Below are positions 24,544 through 34,060 of a stretch of DNA of 64,000 nt, one piece after another. The stretch lies in contig JAPYMA010000908.1 of NCBI GenBank assembly GCA_035041965.1, forward strand, positions 124,001 through 188,000, given 5' to 3'. The notes under the pieces were generated by a model. The model searched no databases. It was not told where the DNA came from and worked only from the letters and a program-made list of their open reading frames with translations. The DNA is from Anisakis pegreffii. Its lineage: Eukaryota; Nematoda; Chromadorea; Rhabditida; Anisakidae. The translations under genes were made by a program, and so were the position numbers. Within the stretch, counting starts at the first letter, position 1, and each line of letters begins with the position of its first letter.

Positions 24544-24924
24544 AAAGTGCTCGATCGGCGGTCGAATCAACTTTAATCACATCCAAGATAGAGCGTAATG
24601 CCACCAGCTCTGAAACTGTTGTGGGTATGGTACTTTCTATCTCATTGCACGGATATTTTCCTATTGAAAGAACTCATGAAGCTGCAGTGGTGTTTGACGT
24701 TGAACGTCGTTTGATACTTAACGCCGACAATGTTTGATGTTAAACGTGGGTTATTGCATTTAAAAAGACGTCTTCTTTAAGATTGCGGTCTTGAGCTGCA
24801 GCTATGCTCTCAGCGTGCGTTTATAAGTTCGCTATCGTCAGAGGGGATTTGCTCCATATCTCTAACAGTTTGTCATCGTTTAAATGACCGGTGCAAAGAT
24901 GCTGCGAGTGGTAAGTTTGCCTAA
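24544..24924 (+). CDS. 3' end of copy B: L exon and terminal C1
   Basis: L is 24544-24624 and C1 24782-24910, almost identical to 105-185 and 343-471 (same missing third cysteine). Read-through of the final gtaagt gives GKFA and TAA at 24922-24924. The duplicated spacer follows immediately, so this is the end of the copy B exon series. Confidence 0.55.
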
Positions 24925-25364
24925 TAATGACTGCTCTATCTGATGCTTGTGACCCCGAATGAGATGGTGATGATCCGAGAATACGTTCACTCACTTTTGT
25001 ATCTCGAATTCGTTCAACAATTTTAAAATAGAAGTGACGTTACGATATATTTGAATGCCTTCGCAAGGTTTTATGGTAATGTGCTCAAGCTTCACGTTAA
25101 ACCCGACTGAAATTGTTCGACAGTAACAAATAAAACGATTATCTTTGAGATTTACAATGAAATGTTGATATAAACGATGAGGCAATAGAATACTTACGGA
25201 AAGTAGTCCAACTATTACACTGTTATTATGTGAGCTTTGCAAAAAAAAAGTTGAAAATAGAGTCAATTTTCCGTTGTGCGATTATCATCAAAATGAGATT
25301 TTCTTAATTCATTGGGTTTTTTCCGTTATTCTAGGATTCTTTCGTTATTCCATGTCTCTTTTTT

Positions 25365-25490
25365 GAAATCCCATCCTACCTCCCCGGCAACAGTTCAGGC
25401 AGTATATTTGCCGTATTGTTGTCCACTGTACCGAATTCGAGTAAACTTATTATCATGCGAATAAATATTATTATGATTGTTTCCACTCAG
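25365..25490 (+). repeat. dispersed repeat resembling a LINE 3' end, copy 3
   Basis: Contains the cagcaacagttcaggcagta and catgcgaataaa words in the same order as 1490-1790, then diverges after about 25.49 kb. Confidence 0.4.
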
Positions 25491-25539
25491 TTCTTATTTC
25501 ATTATAAAGCCGACCGGGATTATTCTACTCATTCGATCA

Positions 25540-25880
25540 GACGGACTTATAACCATGTCGGTGTGAAATATTGTCGAGTGAAATTGAGCTTGTTGCGTCA
25601 GCCCAACGCTTTCTGAACAAACAGGCGCTGTTTTCAACTACTGAGTGGTATTCTGCTGTTGTTTCTGCTCCGATGCACTACATAAATTTCTGCAAATCGA
25701 AATGGTGATTCTGTTTAGTATACCGTGATCTGATAATAAAGCTAGGACGACAGCAAAATATGTGCAATACCATGTGACAGTGATGACGAGGCACTGTCAG
25801 CAGCCAATGTGATTCTGCACATCTGATAGTGATGATTTTTTGAGTTTGTGAAGTAGCAAAACACACTCACCAACCTAGTA
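25540..25880 (+). repeat. dispersed repeat, second family, copy 1
   Basis: Shares long stretches with about 27545-27805 in the same orientation: tgaaatattgtcgagtgaaa near the start and gcaaaacacactcaccaacc at the end. A more diverged copy is seen at about 29.08-29.33 kb. The element is not recognised. Confidence 0.5.
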
Positions 25881-26924
25881 GGGAAAATCATGTTTTCGTG
25901 GTGTTGACAGTGATATGTGCTGAATGTATATATTTTATGCAAATCAGCGTTTGATGTAAATTTCAGTGTTTGAAAATGCAAAATGAAAATTGCTTGAATT
26001 GATTTGGTTGCTAAATATTTTCGTTCATCGCATGCTTCGAGCAATCGAATGGAGCTGAATACGCGGCCGAAATTCTGGAAATGTTCATTCAGAGCCTTTG
26101 CCAGAGTAAAAAAATCAAAAATTACTGCAATTAGCGAGACGGAATTCTGGAAACATGATTCCCGGGATCGGCATCACGACTCAAAAGTCGCAATTCGCGA
26201 TCATTGGGATCCCATGCAAATACTACTAGCGTCAGCACTTTCTGGAGATCCCTTAAACCCCATTCCTCAATTCGTTTCTGGTAAACCTCGGGATTTCGGA
26301 TTTGGTGTTGTTTTGTTAGGATGAAACGCCATTGTGACGGTGTATTTTGATATCTAAACGCGGTTCGCTCATGGAAACACTCGTCTTTATCCTATTTTCT
26401 GAATATCTTTAGTTCGTTTAGGCCTGGACAAAAGTCAGTTTGAAGGAGTCACAAATATCTCGGAAGTGCTTTAATATGTTAGATGACGTCGTCGCTCGTG
26501 AACAGTAAGAATTGACTGAGCTCTTTGGTACGACAGAAAAGATCATTGCTTTGGTGTAGGGCGATCGAGTATTTCTGAATTTGATGATATCGGTTTGTTT
26601 TTCAATTTTTATAGCTTCTAATCCTTCAATCGCTGTTTTTGAATGTTCTTTCAACTAATATAATAGTACTTCTTCATTGACATTTCTTATGATGTTAATG
26701 ACTGAAATGCTTGAAAAGTAGAATGGGAATTTCAAACTTAATGCACCTGTTGCACCTCAAAACCCTCGATAGTTTGAATTTCTCCGATGAATTTTTACTT
26801 ATTCATTAACCAACACATCGATGAAATGATTGCTTTTCCGTTCATCTCGAAGATAATTCCTCAAATGTTCATTGCATCTTCCTTGTTCATGAGTAATTGA
26901 AATTGTTGTTAAGTTTCATTTTTT
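25881..26924. other. intergenic, nothing identified
   Basis: Contains a chance-looking open frame (26004-26324, plus) with no recognisable domain. No splice-consistent gene was seen. Confidence 0.4.
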
Positions 26925-26990
26925 AATCACTGAAGAATGTCTTTTAAATCACTGAAGAATGTCTTTTTAAATCACTGAAGAATGTCTGTC
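26925..26990. repeat. three-copy short tandem repeat
   Basis: atcactgaagaatgtctttt is repeated three times with a period of about 22 bp. Confidence 0.8.
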
Positions 26991-27119
26991 TGCTTTTCGT
27001 TTTTGATGGCCGAGATTCATGTTGTTTCTGCAATGGATAAAAAGTTTTGAAAATGCTTGTTTCATTCCAGAAAAATAATTTCTTTCACGCCATTGAGGAA
27101 TTTCCGGATCGGTTCTCTT

Positions 27120-27242
27120 TTTGTTTTCGACGTCATGTGTAGAAATTGTAATTTTTTGTATCAGGAGGGGTGGGGGGGGGGTAACGGCTGCATGCCAGAT
27201 CATCAAAATGGGTAATGAAGTCCCCAAGCGTGAGGACCACTG
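27120..27242 (-). mobile_element. nonautonomous hAT-like element fragment
   Basis: Read on the minus strand it begins CAGTGGTCCTCACGC at 27242 and continues through cattacccattttgatgat, a long C run and tacaatttctac. The same order appears on the plus strand at 62069-62160. CAGTGGTTCTCA-type ends are known from hAT elements. The far end was not located, so target-site duplications could not be checked. Confidence 0.45.
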
Positions 27243-27544
27243 ATCTACACTCCATATCCACATTGACTGTCTCCAATATATTGTATAACACGGTCGCATT
27301 TCCAAGCAAATAACAACCACCAAATACCTACTCGTTTGTATCTTACAAAACATCACATGCACAAAAGACAGTGAAACATGTGCTGTGCTTTTATATGCAA
27401 AATCAGGCGTATTGTAATGAACAAAAAGTGCAACGTTCTCATCGCGGTTTTCTTCTGTAACACTATTAGTCGTGTCACAATATTGTTGTGGTTTTGCTAC
27501 CATTAATATTTTCTGTATCGTTTCTTTCGCTGATGATTCGAACT

Positions 27545-27805
27545 TATTGTACAGCAATATTTTGCTCATTCGATCGGACTGACTCGTAACCGTATCAGTA
27601 TGAAATATTGTCGAGTGAAATTGAGCTTGTTGCGTCAGCATAATGCTTTTCTGAATCTGATAATGAAGCTAAGGCGACTGCAAAACAGGTGCAATACAAA
27701 GTGATCGTGATGGCGAGGCACTGTTAGCAGCAATCTGACTCTACACATCTGATAATAATGATTCTTCAAGTTTTCGAAATGGCAAAACACACTCACCAAC
27801 CCAAA
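27545..27805 (+). repeat. dispersed repeat, second family, copy 2
   Basis: Direct copy of 25540-25880, shorter by an internal gap. Confidence 0.5.
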
Positions 27806-27814
27806 AATAAAAAA

Positions 27815-28035
27815 AATGATCTCCTCATTTGTTGAAACCTCCGCCACGGCACCAACTAGCAATTGTCCTCTGCTCCGCTCCGCCTCGGACACCGGAGCAA
27901 TCCAGATCCCGGAAAAGCTGTCGTCCAGGTCACCGACTGCTGCTGTGTTTCTTGTTCTAGGGTTTAAAATTTTTTTCTTGCCTCCGGAGCTTGGTCATCG
28001 CTGCTTGCGATCATGTGGCCAGTTTCGTCACACTT
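27815..28035. other. GC-rich patch of unknown origin
   Basis: Base composition changes sharply here (words such as ctctgctccgctccgcctcg) relative to AT-rich flanks. Both strands have short open frames but no complete splice-supported exon or known domain. Confidence 0.35.
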
Positions 28036-29339
28036 TCCTTGCGAACATGAATAATGGATAGGAAACCGAAAATCGGTGATAACAGAAGCATAGGGGCGTG
28101 AGGAAAAAGGGTTGATGAATCGATATGATGTTCACTGAACGAAGAATTGCTAGTGAAGCTCTAGGCAGGAACTTCTGGTTAACAACGCAGTGAATAAAGT
28201 TGGACGGAGGGGATATCAGCGAACGACTTTATGAGTGAATGATCACTGTGTAATTCGATGAATAGATCAGTTATTTTTATCACACCTACAGCCAATCTTA
28301 CTGAAAATTCTCGTTAGTGTTTCGTTCAATGAAAGGAATCCTTCATATGTTCACAATGGCAGTGGATGGTTCAGTTATACTGTACCCTCATTCGTGAACG
28401 GTGAGCAACCACAGCTGGGAATTTATGTTCGAGGTTGATGCGATGAGTGAGCACTGGTAAGCTAGCTCGTGGGTATGGAACACAAGCGGCTCAAAAATTA
28501 TTTACGCACCCAGGACTGATAAACGAGTCACACCTCTAATCGCACAATCCAAACAATCGGTACTTGCCGTAGTTGTTGTTGGAAGACCTGAAATATTCAT
28601 GTGATGAAGGGGTAGTAGCTCCACAGAACTGTACTGGCAACATTCAGTCAGTCATTCGAGTGGACATGATTATTCCTCGAACACTTAATATTGAATACTT
28701 AATCTCAAACACTTAATAAACACTTAATCGCGTTAAATGGCGATGCGTTTTGATCAGGATGTAGCATGCGTTATGCTTTTACTTTCACTTAGAAGCGCAC
28801 AGAAGTGAACAAAATGGGCACCACGTACATTATCGTTTTCATCTCTAATACCGCCTGTTCGTGTCATGCTGAATAAAATCACCATTATCGCAATTACAAC
28901 ATTCAATTACTATCGATTTACAACATTATCGCCATATCACAATACACAATATCACCACTAATTTTAGTTGGATTGTTTCTATCGCTGTTGATTCGTAATT
29001 GTGATATGGGATTATCATTCGATTGCACTAACTTGTGATTGTGGCTGTATAAACGTAGTATAGAGAGAGATAGAGCATGCAATCTCCTAGTGGCATCAAC
29101 AAAATACTTTTCTGAACAAACTGACGCGATTTTTCGCAGATTGTATGGAGTTGTTTTATTTCATTACCGATGCAAGGCATGAAATTCTGCAAATGGAAGT
29201 GGTGATTTTATTCAGAATGACACGATCTAAGCCTAAGGCAAAGTTGGACCACAAGTGGTGCAATACCAAGTGAGAATAATGGTGAAAACGATTAGACAAT
29301 GTCAGCAGCAAATCCTAATATTGATGACAGCAATGATAA
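28036..29339. other. intergenic, no gene identified
   Basis: AT-rich. It contains only a diverged dispersed repeat at about 29.08-29.33 kb. Confidence 0.5.
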
Positions 29340-30730
29340 GTAATTATTATTTTATTCGCATGTCAATATGTATAATGTAGTACAATACAATCTACTACTA
29401 TCTGGTGAATATACTACCCCAACTATTGCTGTGGAGGAGGAAAAGATTTTAAAACAGCAAAGGAGAATAACAATGTAAATATATTATCGTACAATGGCAG
29501 TGAGACTATAATACCGCAGTTGTAACATATTATGATAACAACATGAAATATTTTCGCATGTAGAATGAAAAGTTATGTACAATTTCAACGACATAGCTCA
29601 TATATTGCAAGAACAAATAATAAGGGAATGAAATTAATCAACATTTTGGATTTGATCATGCTAATTGCTTCTCAGAATTTTATCAAAGACATAAACCCGA
29701 TTTCTTCAGGTGGAATAGATCACAGTTTGCATTTGAATGTTTGAAGCGATTTGGAGGATGCAATATTTTGGGGGAGTAGATTCCAGGCTTTGACCACTCT
29801 GTGTGCAAAAGGGAATTTAGCAATGTTTAGTTTGCAGCGCTTAACAGTGAGTTTAAAAGAATTATTATGACGGTTTCTTTCAATACTTGGAGAATATTCG
29901 AAGAATTCATTCATAGGAAGATCGATTTGATGTTGAATGATGTTGTAGGCCATACAAAGGTCAGTATAAAATCATCGCAATTCTAAACTTTCGAATCCTA
30001 ATATTGTTATTCTCCCCTGGTATTTGGGTTCATTACGAAAGTCTCCACAATTTCTCTTCAAGATGAAACGGGTGTAACTTCTTTGAACATTTTCAATTAT
30101 ATTAACATCCTGTATGTCCCTGTGTGGATCAAAGGGGAACCAGAGGGACGACGCGTATTCTAGAATTGGATGAACATAGGTTGTAAATAATCTGCTTAGT
30201 AAAGATAAATCTCTGGATCTGAATGATCTCAATATAAGCGATGCTCGGGTGTTCGCTTTTTTGACTAAGGTGGAGATGTGTTGGTGGAATTTCAAACTAG
30301 GGTTGATTATAACGGATAAGGAGGGAGTCAGTTCTTGATTTCCAATTTTGAGCGGATTGTCGGGATTGCTTTCACCAAGTCTAAAGAGTTTTGTTTTTTT
30401 TTCTGGAGCAGGTGGTAAACGCCAATGTGATGACCACAGGTTTATGGAGTCAAAAATGGTTTGTAACTTGTTAGTGTATGTATTAATTTTAACATCGTCT
30501 GCAAAATGGAACATGCTGAATCTGGAGGGAGGCATTCAGGAAGATCGTTGATAAAGATGAGAAAGAGAAGGAGTCCTAGGACGGAACCTTGTGGAACACC
30601 ACTGCAAATATATTTCGACGAACTGAAAGATTTTCCAAGTTGGACTGATTGGGAACGATTTATAAGAAAGTCTCGATTCCAATTGTAAAGAGAGCCTTAT
30701 ATACCGTATGCATGTAGTTTCAATGACAAT
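29340..30730 (-). mobile_element. 5'-truncated CR1/Jockey-type LINE
   Basis: The minus strand encodes the C-terminal half of a non-LTR reverse transcriptase. The 5' truncation point near 30.73 kb falls inside the signal-peptide exon of peptide gene copy C. The 3' end is placed near 29.34 kb, after the word catgcgaataaa and an AT-rich tail. No clear target-site duplication was found. Confidence 0.75.
29720..30715 (-). pseudogene. reverse transcriptase fragment
   Basis: In order from high to low coordinate it reads FSSSKYICSGVPQGSVLG followed by LIFINDLPE, then HFADDVKI with the catalytic FADD motif. Next comes the thumb-like region (LVKKANTRASLILRSF, YVHPILEYASSLWFP, RFILKRNCG) and the usual C-terminal block ending HRVVKAWNLLPQNI. 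A frameshift separates the DLPE and FADD parts, and a TGA interrupts just before FYTDLCMAYN. It is inactive. The motif set is that of CR1/Jockey-like elements; the exact clade is not determined. Confidence 0.85.
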
Positions 30731-31258
30731 TTGGTTCTGCTTCTGGCAATTCATCTAACAACAGTTGTTTCCACAAGTGAGCTTTTTTAACGGTTACTCG
30801 TCTCATCTAATTTCTGAAGACTGTTAGTAGTGATCTGGACGCTGCTGAAAAAAGTAGTTGTGCTAATCGCTGATCCGTTAGAAAAATATTTTTGGTCCGC
30901 TAAAAATAATGTGCTATCGGTATTAACGCCGAATATGCAGCGAAAACATTTCGTTAAAATTTCCCCTAGTCGGAAAAAGCAACGGAAAATTTTCGCTGAA
31001 ACTCTGATTAGCAAAATTAGTCCACTTATCGCTATCGCAACCCATTACTTCGAACCTCCCCTCAAAATCTGCAATCGCACCACTTATTTACACCTCCACA
31101 GGCTTCACATCGACCCAATGCGAATTATTCCCGTGGTTCACCATTCTCTCTTCAGAAGCATTTCTGGCTTGATTCGATTTCTCAATAACATTGCAGATAC
31201 CAGTATCAACAATACTGCTATCTACAATGACCTGAGGAGGAGGAAGTGCTGCACTTGA
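30731..31258 (+). pseudogene. peptide gene copy C, cut by the LINE
   Basis: The end of exon 1 survives (LLAIHLTTVVST without its start codon) and its donor is changed to acaagtgagc. Exon 2 starts near 30831 and is fully open to TGA at 31256-31258, reading IWTLLKKVVVLIADPLEKYF, then SPSRKKQRKIFAETLISKIS and ending NDLRRRKCCT. It keeps both the segment seen only in copy A and the C-terminus seen only in copy B, so it best shows the ancestral full-length exon. It lacks a start and is probably not expressed as a secreted peptide. Confidence 0.65.
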
Positions 31259-31481
31259 AACTAGTAGCTGCATCCCAACAAAATTTCATGTTGGTTAGAT
31301 GGACATCTAAAATCAGCAGAGTAGAAGAAAACAATAATCACCGAGTATGATAGAATTGAGTACCCGAATGTATACCTCATGTTCTCGTAAGGTACCCCAA
31401 CTTCCTTCGATCCCTGGAGGAACAACTATAGTTTCATCCCATGAGGCAAAATGTATTGATTTAAAAGGCGTTTATTTTGAA

Positions 31482-31545
31482 AATGCAATAGTCAGCTAAG
31501 GAGATGTCATACGACCCATGCACATTTTGTGGTATCCTGATGGTA
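31482..31545 (+). pseudogene. truncated decayed cysteine exon
   Basis: Matches the first part of 11550-11656 and then stops at unrelated sequence. This marks the end of the poly-cysteine locus in this window. Confidence 0.45.
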
Positions 31546-31956
31546 AATGAAAGGTTATCTATCCAAATATATAAGATTAATGGTGAAAAATACAGCATCG
31601 AATGATTAAGCATTATAACGAGCAAGGATGTAGAGTACAATGATTAGAGGCACGGCTGAAGACCAGCTTAAATCGGAGTAATTGCGCAGATGACAGTTCT
31701 GCTGCTCGTATAAAATTTTGAAATATTTGATTAATTGCTGATGTAAGGCTCAAATCTGTTCCTTTCATCGTGATATACCACTCTTCAGAGACGGTGGCAA
31801 TCGTCACAAATAACCTACATTCAAATCATCTTATCGAATGATTTCATCCAATAAATATCAGCTTACTATAACATAGAATAATATTGTCACCACATTACTT
31901 CATTTTATCACATTTCGATTTAGGAATCACATAACAGCAATCATATAAGTAACCAT
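31546..31956. other. junction between the two loci, nothing identified
   Basis: About 400 bp between the last cassette relic and the stop codon of gene X. No feature was recognised. Confidence 0.5.
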
Positions 31957-34060
31957 TCACAGGATAATACATTTTGATCTTTCTTTCCTCGTCGGCGTAA
32001 CAAAATCTCTAGAATAGGGCCATGAAGATTGCTGAACTTGATTTCTTGAATTGTTGATGCTGTGTTGTAATTGTTGAACTTGTGTTGTAAACGCCCGTTG
32101 AAATGTGGCAGTTGTTTGGCTTGATGAAGACGATATGTAATTGTTTGAGAATGTACCAGAGTAAGAGATCCTTGTTGGCAGTTTCTCAGGAACATTCGAC
32201 GTTAATTGTTGCTTTCTGATGAGTCTTTGCTCTGAACTTGTAGACGTTAACTGAGTTCCTAAAGTCGTTGTGAGATTGCTGGTCGGCGTGACACAATGTT
32301 CAACAATTTTGCAATGATCTTTAGCAGCTGACTGGATCGAATTGGAGCACGGAAACTGTTGAACATGACTTTTTTGACTTGTTATAATCGCCTGTTGAGC
32401 TGTAGCAGATGTTGTTTGGCTTGATGAAGACGTTATGCAATTTTTTGAGCGCGTCTCACAATATGAGATTCTTGTTGGCAGTTTCTCAGGAATGTTCGAA
32501 GGGAACTGACCCTTTGCAATGAGTCTTTCATCAGTACTCGCATATGGTCGCTGACCTCTTGAATGTGTTGTCAGTTTGCTTAAGGGTATTTCTGTGGTCT
32601 CCGACAGAGGTTCTTGACCTTTAGTGGATGACTGAAGAGTGGTTGTGAATGTTGGTTGGTTTTCTGTGCAGGATTTTTGGTTCTGTGCAAGTGGGTTTTG
32701 TTTGCTCGTACGGTTCAGTTGGTTTCCCAAAATGGGTTGTTGATTGTTTAAGGGGTTTGGGGTGCTTTCACCATCGAATGTCCTTCTTATAATTCTCATT
32801 GCCAAAGGAGATGCCAAAACGTTGTCTTCGAATCGCCTACGGCCCATTTCAAGCCACTCTTTCGTGGTTTCCAGAACGACTTTCCTGACCTCATCATTTG
32901 GGTTCATTCGCTCAGCGCATTCCTGATGAAACCTCTGAAATTCAATATATATGAAAATGAAACCTTTGAAAATCCTCATTGTCAGCAGAAACCAAGAGCT
33001 TCATTCAGATTCAGCTATCTAACTCGAAGTAGATCACACTCATTTTCGTTTTTCGTTGCAAATTACCTGTTTAAATGAGATATTTTGAGCACGATAACAC
33101 TCACAATGACAATCAGCTAGTTGTAAGGATCACCCAGATATTTACATTAACATGTATGTTAATGTAATTATGTGGGGAGATTATCTTTATCTTCGAATTA
33201 TTATCTTATCTTATGCCATGAATGGAAACGAAACATTGCGTTCCTTTTCGGGCAAACTTTATTAGCAAGAGAATTAAATGAAGTTGACGCACAATCTGAG
33301 CACGACTATAAGATCGCAGTTGCTGGAAAATTTTTCTGATAGAGGCTTCTGACACAACACTGCTATTTGGAATGCTCTGAAATGACAGCAGTAAAAAATC
33401 TAAAAATGAAAACATTCACAATTTCGTAATCACAAAATCGGAATTAAAAATTTGTTCCGTGCATATTTTGAGTTAGCAAAGCAAAATTTTAACAAATTCA
33501 TGATAACACATGGATCAGTGAACTGATGCTGTTCGTTGTGAGTCCACTGAGCACGCGATCACCCACTATCCAACTGTATGTTATTATTGATTTTCAGTGT
33601 GTAAGCCTATTATTTGTCTGTGAGTATATTGAACTCTTTATACAGATTACTTACTTTTTCAGCTTGAGGGTTTGAGTTAAGGAACGCCTTCAGAGCTGAT
33701 GCCTGATTGTCACGTTGGGTTCTTTCAATGAGCCATTGCTTCACCGAAATTGACTGCTTTGCGCTGCGAATTTTATATCAAGTGATAGTAAAAGAAGTAA
33801 GCAAAGGTACAGTAAATGACGATAAATGTTTTTAAATTCAATGTTAATGTGATTTGAGGAAATGACATTCAGAAAGACTGCAAATACCTCAACTCTTCTG
33901 TGGCATTTGCCTCTTGACGGTGCTTCTGATAAAGGCTTTTTCTTTCTTTCATTTGATCGACAATGAATTCAATTGCTGTCTCTGGTTGTTTGCTATTTCC
34001 AGAATCAGACTGCTTTATGTTGCTTGATTTCGTGGCTTGATTCTTGGATTTGGTTGGTTT
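31957..34060 (-). CDS. gene X repeat 4 and C-terminal tail
   Basis: a4 to 33888 (AIEFIVDQMKERKSLYQKHR), b4 33763-33655 (AKQSISVKQWLIERTQRDNQ), c4 33376-33293 (SIPNSSVVSEASIRKIFQQL), then one long exon 32934-31957 of 326 codons including the stop. It starts RFHQECAERMNPNDEVRKVV, keeps the ASPLAMRIIRRTF core and continues as a Gln/Ser/Thr-rich low-complexity tail. Within the tail a segment carrying EKLPTRISY occurs twice. The tail of Z is quite different (aromatic and Pro/Gln), so the C-terminus evolves fast. Confidence 0.6.

Noticed and set aside
26004..26324. A 106-residue plus-strand frame
   Set aside because: No recognisable motif, no supporting splice sites and no paralogue. Composition looks like noncoding sequence.
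26967..27641. A 224-residue open frame on the minus strand
   Set aside because: It runs straight through the hAT-like element at 27120-27242 and its poly-C run, has no domain and no splice context. Most likely chance.
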